Assembly: GCF_001456115.1 (NCBI RefSeq)
Contig: NZ_CP013264.1
Coordinates: 3,738,501-3,802,500 of the forward strand
Source of the DNA: Sphingobium baderi
GTDB taxonomy: Bacteria; Pseudomonadota; Alphaproteobacteria; Sphingomonadales; Sphingomonadaceae
DNA: 64,000 bases
Reading direction: 5' to 3'
The notes beneath the pieces were generated by a model that had not been told where the DNA came from, did no database searches, and was given only the letters and a program-made list of their open reading frames with translations. A program made the position numbers and the translations under genes. Shown piece by piece: positions 10,216 to 18,942 of this stretch. The stretch's first letter is position 1, and each line of letters begins with the position of its first letter.

Positions 10216-10515
10216 GTGAGCGACACCATACTCAACGACGCCGTTGCCGCAACCGCCTTCCGGCGGCTGGTGGCCCATCTTCAACATCGCACTGACGTCC
10301 AGAATATCGACCTGATGGGCGCGGCGGGTTTCTGCCGCAACTGCCTCGCCGACTGGATCGCGGAGGCGGATGGCAACCTGACCCGCGATCAGGCGCGGGA
10401 AATCATCCATGGAATGCCGTTTACCCAATGGAAGGACCGCTATCAGGCGGAAGCGACGCCCGAGCAGATCGAGAAGATGAAGGAGAGTGTGGCGAAGAAC
10501 GCCGACAGCCATTAG
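10216..10515 (+). CDS. DUF1244 domain protein
   Basis: This 99-residue protein matches the small DUF1244 family: [33 protein letters not shown] and [11 protein letters not shown] are diagnostic. The two cysteines of CRNC may bind metal. Function is unknown. I use the GTG at 10216 (VSDTILND) because the open frame upstream lies in the pyk promoter region. gapR and a YbjQ-like gene follow closely in the same direction, suggesting one transcript. Confidence 0.85.
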   Translation: MSDTILNDAVAATAFRRLVAHLQHRTDVQNIDLMGAAGFCRNCLADWIAEADGNLTRDQAREIIHGMPFTQWKDRYQAEATPEQIEKMKESVAKNADSH

Positions 10516-10555
10516 GAGCGTGCGTCAACCGATTCACACTCACACGGAGATTCCC

Positions 10556-10798
10556 ATGAGCGATGGCAATGTCGCCGCCGAACAGCTACGCCTCTTCATC
10601 GAACGCATCGAACGGCTGGAAGAGGAAAAGAAGGGCATCGGGGACGACATCAAGGACGTCTATCTGGAAGCCAAGGCCAATGGTTATGACGTGAAGACGA
10701 TGCGGGCGATCGTCCGGCTCCGCAAGATGGAGCGCAACGCGCGCATGGAAGCCGAAGCGCTGCTGGAAACATACAAGAACGCTCTGGGAATCGAATAA
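10556..10798 (+). CDS. gapR: GapR-type nucleoid-associated protein (DUF2312)
   Basis: This 80-residue, mostly helical protein has the DUF2312 pattern: [34 protein letters not shown] and [19 protein letters not shown]. In Caulobacter the homologue GapR binds overtwisted AT-rich DNA ahead of moving polymerases and supports replication and topoisomerase activity. The same role is inferred here. It lies 40 bases after DUF1244 and 24 before the YbjQ-like gene. Confidence 0.9.
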   Translation: MSDGNVAAEQLRLFIERIERLEEEKKGIGDDIKDVYLEAKANGYDVKTMRAIVRLRKMERNARMEAEALLETYKNALGIE

Positions 10799-10822
10799 CG
10801 CCCGCGAAACAGGAGAGCGCCC

Positions 10823-11149
10823 ATGACCGAGATCATCGTCAGCACCACCAATCGTCTGGAAGGGCGGCCGGCGAAGGAATATCTCGGCATCGTCACCGGA
10901 GAGGTGATCGTGGGCGCCAACCTGTTCCGCGACCTGTTCGCCAGCGTTCGCGACATCGTGGGCGGGCGTTCGGGCGCTTATGAGGACGTGCTGCAACGCG
11001 CCCGGGAACAGGCGATCGGCGAAATGCGGATGCGCGCGGCAACGCTGGGCGCCAATGCCGTTGTGGGCGTTGACCTCGACTATGAAGTGCTGGGGTCGAA
11101 CGGGTCGATGCTGATGGTGTCGGCTTCCGGCACCGCCATACTCGTCTAA
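10823..11149 (+). CDS. YbjQ/UPF0145 family protein
   Basis: This 108-residue protein fits the heavy-metal-binding-domain family (UPF0145/DUF74). Typical segments are [44 protein letters not shown]-like [20 protein letters not shown] and [12 protein letters not shown]. Members form small oligomeric rings; no biochemical role is established. An AGGAGAG site lies seven bases upstream of the ATG. Confidence 0.88.
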   Translation: MTEIIVSTTNRLEGRPAKEYLGIVTGEVIVGANLFRDLFASVRDIVGGRSGAYEDVLQRAREQAIGEMRMRAATLGANAVVGVDLDYEVLGSNGSMLMVSASGTAILV

Positions 11150-11216
11150 GTTGCGCGGACGCGTCCTGAACGCTAGAGAGCGCGCTCCTTAGCACCAACA
11201 GTTTCAGGAGCGGGCT

Positions 11217-11960
11217 GTGGCTGGCCATTCCAAATTCAAGAACATCATGCATCGCAAGGGCGCGCAGGACAAGAAGCGCTCGTCGATGTTCTCCAAGCTG
11301 TCCCGCGAAATCACCGTCGCGGCCAAGATGGGCATGCCCGACCCGGACATGAACCCGCGCCTGCGCCTGGCGGTCAACGCGGCCAAGGCGCAATCCATGC
11401 CCAAGGACAATATCCAGCGCGCCATCGACAAGGCTCTGGGTGGCGACATGGAAAATTATGAGGAAATCCGCTATGAGGGCTATGGCCCCGGCGGCGTGGC
11501 GATCATTGTCGAGGCACTGACCGACAACCGCAACCGCACCGCGACCAACGTCCGCACGGCATTTTCCAAGAATGGCGGCAATCTGGGCGCTTCGGGCGCG
11601 GTGAGCCATGGCTTCGACCGCATGGGCCTCATCACCTATCCGGCGACCGCGGGCGATGCCGACGCGATCTTCGAGGCGGCACTGGAAGCGGGTGCGGAGG
11701 ATGTGTCCTCCAACGAGGACGAGCATGAAGTGTGGACCGCGATGGACGCGCTGCATGAGGTCGCCAAGGCGCTGGAAGCCTCCCTCGGCCCGGCGGAAAG
11801 CGCCAAGCTGGCATGGAAGCCGCAAACCACGGTGGAAGTGGACGAAAGCAGCGCGGCGACTCTGCTCAAGCTGGTGGACACGCTGGAAGATGACGACGAC
11901 GTCCAGACCGTGTGGGGCAATTATGAAGTGCCCGACGCGGTGATGGAGAAGCTGGGTTAA
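11217..11960 (+). CDS. yebC: YebC/PmpR family translation or transcription factor
   Basis: This 247-residue protein begins (GTG start) with [20 protein letters not shown], the YebC hallmark. It continues with [29 protein letters not shown] and [11 protein letters not shown]. The family was described as transcriptional regulators, and more recent work ties some members to relief of ribosome stalling. A CAGGAGCGGG site precedes the GTG. It is often found just upstream of ruvC, as here. Confidence 0.95.
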   Translation: MAGHSKFKNIMHRKGAQDKKRSSMFSKLSREITVAAKMGMPDPDMNPRLRLAVNAAKAQSMPKDNIQRAIDKALGGDMENYEEIRYEGYGPGGVAIIVEALTDNRNRTATNVRTAFSKNGGNLGASGAVSHGFDRMGLITYPATAGDADAIFEAALEAGAEDVSSNEDEHEVWTAMDALHEVAKALEASLGPAESAKLAWKPQTTVEVDESSAATLLKLVDTLEDDDDVQTVWGNYEVPDAVMEKLG

Positions 11961-12050
11961 GGCCGGGAAACTTTTCCTCTTTGACAGGGGCCATGCTCTG
12001 GCGTGGCCTTCCTCATGCGGAGTGCTGTCCGCTCGCTGGTGGAGGGCAAA

Positions 12051-12278
12051 ATGAGCGCACGGCAGGAGCCGAAAACGGTAAAGCTGGATGTGGGAATCTG
12101 GTTCAATGAAGCCAGCGGGCACATCCATGTCGCGGCGAGGGGCGCGTTCATATCCACCGTGAGCAACGACCCACGCTCGAAACGATATCACCCCAATCTC
12201 TATGGGAAGCTGGCCGCCTGCCTTCGCGATGCGGGCGCATCCCATCCGTCCGTTGAGGGGGAGGAACAGCCGGCATGA
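12051..12278 (+). CDS. Small hypothetical protein upstream of ruvC
   Basis: I do not recognise a family. The 75-residue product contains [20 protein letters not shown] and [20 protein letters not shown], which looks like one small beta-rich domain. I take ATG 12051 (MSARQEPK) after GGAGGGC rather than the longer frame from 12003. Its stop overlaps the ruvC start as ATGA, good evidence that it is translated and coupled to ruvC. Confidence 0.72.
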   Translation: MSARQEPKTVKLDVGIWFNEASGHIHVAARGAFISTVSNDPRSKRYHPNLYGKLAACLRDAGASHPSVEGEEQPA

Positions 12279-12766
12279 TCCTGCTCGGCCTGGACCCCGG
12301 CCTCGGCACGACGGGTTGGGGGCTGATCGTTGCGGACGGCAACCGCCTCGCCCATGTCGCCAATGGCCAGATCAAGACGGACGCGGAACTGCCGCTGCCG
12401 ACGCGGCTGATGGCGCTCGATATGGCGTTGACTGACCTCATCCTTGAACATCGCCCGGATGGCGCGGCGGTCGAAGAGGTGTTCGTCAACGTCAACCCGC
12501 AATCGACGCTGAAGCTGGGGCAGGCGCGCGGCGTGATCCTGCTGGCGGCCGCGCGATCGGGCATGGTCGTGGGCGAATATGCCGCGCGGCTGGTGAAGAA
12601 ATCCGTGGTCGGCGTGGGCAATGCGTCCAAGGATCAGGTGCACGCCATGGTCGCGCGCTTGCTGCCCGGTGCGAAGATCGCGGGCGCGGACGCCGCCGAC
12701 GCACTCGCCGTAGCGATCACCCACGCCCATCACCTTGCGAGCGCGCGGCGGATACCGACGCGCTAG
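12275..12766 (+). CDS. ruvC: Crossover junction endodeoxyribonuclease RuvC
   Basis: RuvC resolves Holliday junctions in recombination repair as a dimer working with RuvAB. The acidic catalytic residues are visible in [29 protein letters not shown] and [13 protein letters not shown]. The [13 protein letters not shown] helix and [14 protein letters not shown] segment are typical. At 163 residues the length is normal. ruvA and ruvB do not follow; the next genes run on the opposite strand. Confidence 0.96.
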   Translation: MILLGLDPGLGTTGWGLIVADGNRLAHVANGQIKTDAELPLPTRLMALDMALTDLILEHRPDGAAVEEVFVNVNPQSTLKLGQARGVILLAAARSGMVVGEYAARLVKKSVVGVGNASKDQVHAMVARLLPGAKIAGADAADALAVAITHAHHLASARRIPTR

Positions 12767-12796
12767 GACCAAGGGGGTATCCCGCCCTACCCTGCC

Positions 12797-13075
12797 CTAT
12801 TGCCAGTCGAAGGTCAGCGGCCCTTCGCGGAAGGCGAAACGGTCGAGATGAGCGACCACCACCTGCTTGAACTGTTCTACATCCGCATCTCCCTTCGGCT
12901 CGATCGTGACCGTCAGTGCTTCAGGCGCGGCAGTCATGCGGACCGCTCCCATCGGGAGCGCGATCCGGCCCTGCTGCGCGTCGAAATCGGTCTCGAACTT
13001 GTGACCCCAATGCTTGCACAGCTGTTGCAGATAACGGCTGGCATGGCCGGTCGGCACATGAGCGGTGAGCGTCAT
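12797..13075 (-). CDS. DUF2218 domain protein
   Basis: This 92-residue protein matches DUF2218: ATG then TLTAHVPTGHASRYLQQLCK, HWGHKFE, and a C-terminal HLDRFAFREGPLTFDWQ. Known DUF2218 genes often accompany siderophore or iron-uptake functions, but the role is unknown. It starts two bases after the PadR stop, so it belongs to the same operon and is probably controlled by that regulator. Confidence 0.83.
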   Translation of the reverse strand: MTLTAHVPTGHASRYLQQLCKHWGHKFETDFDAQQGRIALPMGAVRMTAAPEALTVTIEPKGDADVEQFKQVVVAHLDRFAFREGPLTFDWQ

Positions 13076-13077
13076 TC

Positions 13078-13713
13078 TCAGAGCCTTTCGATCTTGTGGG
13101 CTGCCTCATCGATCAGGGCCGCCGCGTCGAACATGGTCTGGGTATCGGCCCCTTCCTTTTCAAGGCGGCCCCGGACTGCCATGGCCAGATTGTGCATGGC
13201 CCGGCGGACGGGCGCGCCGTCGCTGCGCTCAGCCTTCTTCGCCAGATGGGCGAGCCGTTCCAGGATGGCCTTCACCTCAGCCTGATTTTCGGCCAGACGC
13301 GCCGTTCCGGTATCGGTGACGGCGAACAGCTTGCGGCTGCCTTCGCCGGGCTGTTCGGCGATCAGGCCCATATCGGCCAGCAAAGTGAGCGTCGGATAGA
13401 CCACGCCCGGACTGGGCGCATAGACCTGCCCCGACAAGCTTTCGATCTCGCGGATCAGGTCGTAGCCATGACGCGGAGCGGCGGCGATCAGGTGCAGCAG
13501 GATAAGTTGCAACATGTCGTTGGTGAAGAGGCGCCTCCGCCCGCCGCCACGCCCGCCTCGGCTGTCTCCGCCGAAGGGATCGTCACCAAAGGAGCGGGAA
13601 CGGCCGCCGCCGCCAAAAGCCCGGCCGAAGCCGTCGGGGCCGGCAAACCGGTCTCGCCCGTCATGGTGAGAAGAGCGGCCTCCATGACCGCGATGGGAAA
13701 TATGGAAATGCAT
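13078..13713 (-). CDS. PadR family transcriptional regulator with His/Gly-rich N-terminus
   Basis: The C-terminal ~140 residues form a PadR winged helix: DMLQLILLHLIAAAPRHGYD, EIESLSGQVYAPSPGVVYPT, LTLLADMGLI, then a helical dimerisation tail. The first ~60 residues are unusual, with MHFHISHRGHGGRSSHH followed by Gly/Arg/Asp-rich sequence, suggesting metal binding or disorder. ATG 13713 is chosen because the longer frame runs into the operator region. The DUF2218 gene follows directly. A large palindrome 32 bases upstream is the likely autoregulatory site. Confidence 0.88.
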   Translation of the reverse strand: MHFHISHRGHGGRSSHHDGRDRFAGPDGFGRAFGGGGRSRSFGDDPFGGDSRGGRGGGRRRLFTNDMLQLILLHLIAAAPRHGYDLIREIESLSGQVYAPSPGVVYPTLTLLADMGLIAEQPGEGSRKLFAVTDTGTARLAENQAEVKAILERLAHLAKKAERSDGAPVRRAMHNLAMAVRGRLEKEGADTQTMFDAAALIDEAAHKIERL

Positions 13714-13744
13714 CTTAATCTCTTTGCTATTTCGTAATGCATCC

Positions 13745-13789
13745 AGATATATCTTAAAAATCGCGCCATGCAAGATTTAAGATATATCT
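13745..13789. promoter_or_regulatory. Probable PadR operator (nested palindromes)
   Basis: AGATATATCTTAAA at 13745-13758 is perfectly inverted as TTTAAGATATATCT at 13776-13789. Each arm itself contains the palindrome AGATATATCT. A third partial half (TTTAAGATG) follows at 13796. The AT-rich site lies just upstream of the PadR start in otherwise GC-rich DNA. Confidence 0.65.
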
Positions 13790-13847
13790 TTTATGTTTAA
13801 GATGCGGACGGAAGAGCCAGGTACCGACCCCTTCGGTTCCAACGACC

Positions 13848-13883
13848 ACAAAAAACGGCGCGAACCAATATGTCCGCGCCGTT
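13848..13883 (-). terminator. Rho-independent terminator after grpE
   Basis: AACGGCGCG at 13854-13862 pairs with CGCGCCGTT at 13875-13883. On the minus strand the stem is followed by a run of T residues, directly downstream of grpE. Confidence 0.8.
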
Positions 13884-13919
13884 CCTTGAAATCCCGATAC
13901 CGCCCGGTGACGGGTGCAA

Positions 13920-14474
13920 TCAATCCGGCTTCTTCGCCACACTGACCAGCGCGGGACGCAGCAAGCGGTCCTTGATGGTGTAGCCTGCCTGCATTTCCAC
14001 CAGCACGGTGCCCGGCTCCGCATCGGCGGAGGGCACTTCCATCATCGCCTGATGCTTGTTGGGGTCGAGCGGCTGGCCGATCGATTCCACTTTCAAGATG
14101 CCGTTGCGGCCGAACACGCTTTCCAGTTCACGGCCCGTAGCTTCCAGACCCGCTACCAGTCCCTTGAACTTTTCATCTTCCCGCAGCTCAGCGGGGATGG
14201 CCTGAAGCGCGCGGGCCAGATTATCAGCCACTGACAACATGTCGCGGGCAAAGGATGTGGAAGCATAAGCCCGCGCGTCCGCCAGCTCCTTTTCCAGCCG
14301 ACGACGCACATTCTGCGTTTCGGCATGGGCGTAAAGCACGTCCTGCTTCGCTGCCGCCAATTCATTTTCAAGGGCGGTCAGGCGGTCCTCCGCCCCGTCG
14401 CCTGCGGGCGCCACATCCTCGGGAAGCTGATCCACGACTTCGGTATTTTCGATATTCTCTTTGTCTTCACTCAT
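13920..14474 (-). CDS. grpE: Nucleotide exchange factor GrpE
   Basis: GrpE releases ADP from DnaK in the Hsp70 cycle. This 184-residue protein has an acidic N-terminus (MSEDKENIENTEVVDQ), a long coiled-coil helix (about 35-85), the RRLEKELADARAYAS and NLARALQAIP segments, and the C-terminal beta domain with QPLDPNKHQAMMEVPS and VEMQAGYTIKDRLLRPALV. It overlaps hrcA by four bases (ATGA), so heat-shock repressor and exchange factor are co-translated. dnaK is not in this window. Confidence 0.97.
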   Translation of the reverse strand: MSEDKENIENTEVVDQLPEDVAPAGDGAEDRLTALENELAAAKQDVLYAHAETQNVRRRLEKELADARAYASTSFARDMLSVADNLARALQAIPAELREDEKFKGLVAGLEATGRELESVFGRNGILKVESIGQPLDPNKHQAMMEVPSADAEPGTVLVEMQAGYTIKDRLLRPALVSVAKKPD

Positions 14475-15514
14475 CTCATCAATCTCGACAATGTCTGGGC
14501 GGTAAAGTCCACCATGGGGATCACCCGCGCATAGTTCAAGCGCGTGGGGCCAATCACGCCGACCACGCCGACGACCCGGCCATCGCCGCCCCGGTAAGGG
14601 GCGGCTATGACCGAAGAACCGGACAGGGAAAAGAGCTTGTTTTCCGAACCGATGAAGATTTTGGTGGCATTGCCCGCCAGCGCGCTTTGCAGCAGGCCGA
14701 ATATCTCCTGCTTGCCCTCCAACTGCTCCAGCAATTGCCGCACCCGTTCCAGATCGGCCGCCGTGCCATCGTCCAGCAGATGTGACTGGCCACGGACGAT
14801 CAGCACGGGGCGGTCGTCGGCATCCTGCGACCAGATGGCGATGCCGCGCTCGATCAACTCACGCGCCGCGCCTTGGAGCGCGTTGCGTTCGCTCTCCAAC
14901 TCCTGCCGGAGGAGGTCCCCCGCCTGATTGAGGGTCAGGCCGGTGAAGCGTGCGGACATGAAATTGGCCGCCTCCGCCAGCAAGGAAGGCGTGATGCCTT
15001 CGGGCAGGTCGAGCACGCGGTTCTCGACGGAGCCGTCCTGCCCCACCAGCACGGCCAGCGCCTGACGGTCATTGAGTGGCACGAAACCGAACTGGCGCAG
15101 TACCGGCTCGCGCTTGGGAACCATGACGATGCCCGCGCAGGCGGACAGGCCCGACAAGGTCGCCGTCGCGGCGGACAGCGCTTCTTCGATCGGGCCGTTT
15201 TCCGTCAGTCCCGCCTCGATAGCGCGCCGTTCCTCCTGTGAAGGCTCCGCAGCCTGCATCATGCCGTCCACGAAGAGGCGCAGGCCCGTTTCGGTGGGCA
15301 TCCGCCCGGCGGAGGTATGGGGTGCGGCCAGCAGTCCCAGTTCCTCCAGATCCTGCATCACGTTGCGGATGGAAGCAGGCGACAAGCTGAGCGAGGCGAT
15401 GCGGCTGATCGTGCGCGACCCGACAGGAAGGCCCGTGCCCAGATAGCTTTCCACCACCAGACGGAACACGTCGCGCGCGCGCTCATTTAATTCCGAGATC
15501 GGGGTGACCGCCAT
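14471..15514 (-). CDS. hrcA: Heat-inducible transcription repressor HrcA
   Basis: HrcA represses groESL-type operons by binding CIRCE elements. The product has the N-terminal winged helix (ISELNERARDVFRLVVESYL, GLPVGSRTISRI, SPASIRNVMQDLEELGLL, HTSAGRMPTETGLR) and a GAF-like domain. I take the ATG at 15514 (MAVTPISE); an in-frame GTG two codons upstream is possible. No CIRCE sequence lies in front of this gene, so self-control by CIRCE is not supported here. Confidence 0.95.
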   Translation of the reverse strand: MAVTPISELNERARDVFRLVVESYLGTGLPVGSRTISRIASLSLSPASIRNVMQDLEELGLLAAPHTSAGRMPTETGLRLFVDGMMQAAEPSQEERRAIEAGLTENGPIEEALSAATATLSGLSACAGIVMVPKREPVLRQFGFVPLNDRQALAVLVGQDGSVENRVLDLPEGITPSLLAEAANFMSARFTGLTLNQAGDLLRQELESERNALQGAARELIERGIAIWSQDADDRPVLIVRGQSHLLDDGTAADLERVRQLLEQLEGKQEIFGLLQSALAGNATKIFIGSENKLFSLSGSSVIAAPYRGGDGRVVGVVGVIGPTRLNYARVIPMVDFTAQTLSRLMR

Positions 15515-15546
15515 GGGCACCTATCTAGGCAAGACGGGCGCGCCGC

Positions 15547-16062
15547 TCAAGTGTCGGCTTTGCGGTGCTGGGTGGGCTTCAGCATCGCTTCCAGGCCCAG
15601 CATCCGGGGCACGGAGGCAATCATGGCCCGCAGGCGGCCATAGCGCGCGTCCATGCAGCCGGATTGATATTCCAGACGCGTGGGCGCATCCTCCCCCCGG
15701 GTCCATTCGATGACATAGCCGGGCATATCGGTGGCGAAGCGCTCGCAATTTTCTCCATGGGTGATTCGCTTGGTGGTGCCGGATGCGGGGCGATAGGCGT
15801 CAAGGGCGCTCAGAAACCGCCGATATTGCGCGGGGGTGACGGTAAAGCGCGTAGGGCCGGGAACGGCGGTGAAGCGTTCGGGCTCGATCAGGCCCGATCC
15901 ATCAGGCGTTACGCGCAGGGTATAGCTGGGACAGGTGCCGAAACAGGGGCCTGCGGAAAAGCGAATCGTGTCCCCGGCCCGCACCGGCGTTTCCAGTTCC
16001 GCCTGATCCATGGCACACCCGGTCAGCGCCGCCACCGCCGTCAAACCCATCATTATCCGCAT
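15547..16062 (-). CDS. Lipoprotein with DUF6438-like domain
   Basis: The 171-residue product starts [16 protein letters not shown], a lipoprotein signal with LTGC lipobox. The mature region opens with [17 protein letters not shown], the motif I associate with DUF6438, and contains four further conserved-looking cysteines or glycines. It is likely a periplasmic lipid-anchored protein of unknown role. It sits between the divergent hrcA and rph genes, 32 bases upstream of hrcA. Confidence 0.78.
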   Translation of the reverse strand: MRIMMGLTAVAALTGCAMDQAELETPVRAGDTIRFSAGPCFGTCPSYTLRVTPDGSGLIEPERFTAVPGPTRFTVTPAQYRRFLSALDAYRPASGTTKRITHGENCERFATDMPGYVIEWTRGEDAPTRLEYQSGCMDARYGRLRAMIASVPRMLGLEAMLKPTQHRKADT

Positions 16063-16162
16063 AGCCCACTTCCTTTTCCCGCTCTTTATTCCCTATCGGC
16101 ACTGGCATGACGCCGCAACGGACGCTAAGCCCCACCCCCTGAACGCTTCGGAGAAGAAATAT

Positions 16163-16879
16163 ATGCGTCCTTCCGGCCGCGCGCCCGACCAGATGCGCGA
16201 AATCACCATGGAACCCGGCTTCACCATCCATGCCGAGGGGAGCTGCCTTATCAGTTTTGGCGACACGCGCGTGCTGTGCACCGCCTCGGTGGAGGAAAAG
16301 GTGCCGCCTTTCTTGCGCGGCAAGGGTTCGGGCTGGGTTACGGCTGAATATGGCATGTTGCCCCGCGCCACCCATACGCGCGGCAGCCGGGAAGCGGCCA
16401 AGGGCAAGCAGTCGGGCCGCACACAGGAAATCCAGCGGCTCATCGGCCGCTCCCTGCGGGCGGTGGTCGATCTGGAAAAGCTGGGCGAGCGGCAGATCGT
16501 GGTCGATTGCGACGTGATCCAGGCCGATGGCGGCACCCGCACGGCGGCCATTTCCGGAAGCTGGGTGGCGCTGCGAATCGCCATCGACAAGCTGATCGCA
16601 TCGGGCGCTCTGAAGGAAGACCCTATCGTACAGAAAGTCGCGGCGATCAGTTGCGGCATCTACAAGGGCACGCCTGTGCTCGACCTCGATTATGCCGAGG
16701 ACAGCAATGCCGAAGCGGACGCCAACCTGATTTTGACCGGCGACGGCAAATTCGCCGAAGTGCAGGCGACCGCCGAAGGCGCGACCTATGACGAGGAAGA
16801 ATTGCTGCGGCTGCTGCGGCTGGCGCGGATCGGCTGCGCGAAGATCTTCGCGGCGCAGGACAAGGCGACAGGGCGTTAA
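16163..16879 (+). CDS. rph: Ribonuclease PH
   Basis: RNase PH is a phosphorolytic 3'-5' exonuclease that trims tRNA precursors. This 238-residue protein begins [14 protein letters not shown] and shows [13 protein letters not shown], the signature [50 protein letters not shown] and [14 protein letters not shown]. Length is standard. I reject the longer frame from 16010, which would overlap the divergent lipoprotein's start. rdgB and hemW follow, a conserved alphaproteobacterial order. Confidence 0.97.
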   Translation: MRPSGRAPDQMREITMEPGFTIHAEGSCLISFGDTRVLCTASVEEKVPPFLRGKGSGWVTAEYGMLPRATHTRGSREAAKGKQSGRTQEIQRLIGRSLRAVVDLEKLGERQIVVDCDVIQADGGTRTAAISGSWVALRIAIDKLIASGALKEDPIVQKVAAISCGIYKGTPVLDLDYAEDSNAEADANLILTGDGKFAEVQATAEGATYDEEELLRLLRLARIGCAKIFAAQDKATGR

Positions 16880-16897
16880 AAACTTTCTTCCCGGCAT

Positions 16898-16970
16898 CCG
16901 TTCGCTTCGCGCCCTTCGACTGCCAGCCCTGGCAGGCGTTCAGGATAAGCTGAAGTCGACAAGCGAACGG
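16898..16970. repeat. REP-like palindromic element
   Basis: CCGTTCGCTT at 16898-16907 is perfectly inverted as AAGCGAACGG at 16961-16970. The interior carries CCCTTCGACTG and TTCAGGATAAG, features shared with the elements at 3861, 33134 and 48424. It fills the rph-rdgB gap. Confidence 0.68.
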
Positions 16971-16986
16971 TGATATAGGAACAGGC

Positions 16987-17616
16987 ATGAGCGACGATTT
17001 CGGACAGGAACAGGCCATCCGCAAGCTGGGACCCGGCAAGCTGGTGATCGCCAGCCACAATGCGGGCAAGGTGCGGGAAATCGGCGATCTGCTGGCGCCC
17101 TATGGCATTGAAACGGTATCGGCGGGTGCACTGGACCTGCCCGAACCGGACGAAACGGGCACGACCTTCATCGCCAATGCGGAACTCAAGGCGTTGCAGG
17201 CCGCGGATCTGTCCGGCCTGCCCGCGCTGGCCGATGACAGCGGCCTGTGCGTGGACGCACTGAACGGCGATCCGGGCATTTTTTCGGCGCGCTGGGCGGG
17301 ACCGGACAAGGATTTTCGGCTCGCCATGCAGAATGTGTGGGACGCGGTCGAGGCCAAAGGCCCCGATGCTGGCCACGACGCGCATTTCGTCTGTGCGCTG
17401 GCGCTGGCATGGCCTGACGGGCATGTCGAAGTGTTCGAAGGGCGGGTCGACGGCACGCTGATCTGGCCGCCTCGCGGGCACAAGGGCTTTGGCTATGACC
17501 CGATGTTCAAGCCGCTTGGCCATGAAATCAGTTTCGGCGAGATGGAGCCGGAAAAGAAACATGCGATGAGCCATCGGGCGGATGCCTTCGCGAAGATGGT
17601 GGCGGCAGTCTTCTGA
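16987..17616 (+). CDS. rdgB: Non-canonical purine NTP pyrophosphatase (RdgB/HAM1)
   Basis: The enzyme hydrolyses dITP, XTP and related nucleotides to keep them out of DNA and RNA. The 209-residue sequence has [15 protein letters not shown] at the N-terminus, [25 protein letters not shown] in the centre (catalytic acidic residues), [12 protein letters not shown] and the C-terminal [15 protein letters not shown]. All family motifs are intact. It lies between rph and hemW in the same direction. Confidence 0.95.
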   Translation: MSDDFGQEQAIRKLGPGKLVIASHNAGKVREIGDLLAPYGIETVSAGALDLPEPDETGTTFIANAELKALQAADLSGLPALADDSGLCVDALNGDPGIFSARWAGPDKDFRLAMQNVWDAVEAKGPDAGHDAHFVCALALAWPDGHVEVFEGRVDGTLIWPPRGHKGFGYDPMFKPLGHEISFGEMEPEKKHAMSHRADAFAKMVAAVF

Positions 17617-17763
17617 GGAATATGGGGATCGTGCTCCTGCCTTCGTGGGAGCACCGCGCGCCAAAATTGGAGGGACGCAACACCCCAAATCCCCACTCAT
17701 TCAGCACCCTTCCAGCCGCAAGCGCTGGCCGCGCATGGCAAAGCGGTCTAGGAATGCTCACCC

Positions 17764-18939
17764 ATGTCGTCCTCCCCCCTCATTCCCGCATCGGTCTCGG
17801 CCGATCCTATCGCCTTATATGTGCATTGGCCGTTTTGCGTTTCCAAATGCCCCTATTGCGACTTCAACAGCCATGTGCGGGATCAGGTGGATGCCGACTC
17901 ATGGCGAGACGCGTTGCTGACGGACTTACGGCATGAAGCGGATCTGACTGGCGGACGGCCCTTATCCTCCATCTTCTTCGGCGGCGGCACGCCTTCGCTG
18001 ATGCCGCCCGCAATCGTGGCCGCGTTGATCGAGGCAGCGACGGTCTATTGGCAACCCGTTTCCGATCTGGAAATCACGCTGGAGGCCAATCCCAGTTCGG
18101 TGGAGGCGGCGCGCTTTGCCGATCTGGCGGCGGCGGGGGTCAATCGCGTATCGCTGGGGTTGCAGGCGCTGGAGGATGAAGCATTGCATTTCCTGGGCCG
18201 CGCGCATGACGTGCGGGAGGGGCTGACAGCGCTGGATGTCGCGCAATCCGTTTTCGCGCGGGTGAATTTCGACCTCATCTACGCGCGGCCGGGGCAAAGC
18301 GAAAGCGACTGGCAGTCGGAACTGGCGCGCGGCCTTTCCTTCGGGACCGATCACCTCTCGCTCTATCAACTCACGATCGAGCCGGGAACGCGCTTCGCGA
18401 CGCTGGTGGCGCAAGGCAAGCTGGTGCCTGCCGATGGCGATCATGCCGCGACGCTCTATGAACAAACGCAGGAAATGACGATGGCTGCGGGCATCCCGGC
18501 TTATGAGATCAGCAATCACGCCCGGCCGGGGCAGGAAAGCCGCCACAACCTAACCTATTGGCGTTATGGCGACTATGCCGGGATCGGCCCCGGCGCGCAC
18601 GGGCGGCGGCTGGGGATGGCGACGCTGCGCCACAAGAAACCGGAGAACTGGATGAACGCAATCCAGCGCAACGGTCACGGATTGCAGGGCGAGGAGGCGC
18701 TCGCCTCGCAGGATCGGGCACGCGAGGCTCTGCTGATGGGATTGCGCCTGGGGGAAGGCGTCGATCTGGAACGGATTGCGGCGCTTTCTGGCCTGCCGGT
18801 GGCGGATTTGATCGATGCAAAAGCGGTGGAACGGCTTTCCGGTCACGGCCTCGTCGCGAAAGCTGGACAGGCGCTGCGGATCGAACCGGCGGGCATGTTG
18901 CTGCTTGATGCGATCCTGCCGGAAATCGTCGCCGTCTGA
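17764..18939 (+). CDS. hemW: Radical SAM heme chaperone HemW
   Basis: This 391-residue protein has the radical SAM cluster motif CVSKCPYCDF (CX3CX2C) near residue 28, then SIFFGGGTPSLMP, TLEANPSS, GVNRVSLGLQAL and NFDLIYARPGQ. HemW-type proteins bind haem and deliver it to target proteins; they were formerly annotated as coproporphyrinogen oxidases. The NHARPGQESRHNLTYWRYGDY segment is typical. It converges with the M56 gene four bases downstream, with no visible terminator between. Confidence 0.94.
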   Translation: MSSSPLIPASVSADPIALYVHWPFCVSKCPYCDFNSHVRDQVDADSWRDALLTDLRHEADLTGGRPLSSIFFGGGTPSLMPPAIVAALIEAATVYWQPVSDLEITLEANPSSVEAARFADLAAAGVNRVSLGLQALEDEALHFLGRAHDVREGLTALDVAQSVFARVNFDLIYARPGQSESDWQSELARGLSFGTDHLSLYQLTIEPGTRFATLVAQGKLVPADGDHAATLYEQTQEMTMAAGIPAYEISNHARPGQESRHNLTYWRYGDYAGIGPGAHGRRLGMATLRHKKPENWMNAIQRNGHGLQGEEALASQDRAREALLMGLRLGEGVDLERIAALSGLPVADLIDAKAVERLSGHGLVAKAGQALRIEPAGMLLLDAILPEIVAV

Positions 18940-18942
18940 CGA

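Noticed and set aside
15515..16162. CIRCE element for HrcA
   Set aside because: No TTAGCACTC-N9-GAGTGCTAA-like sequence is present near hrcA or grpE.
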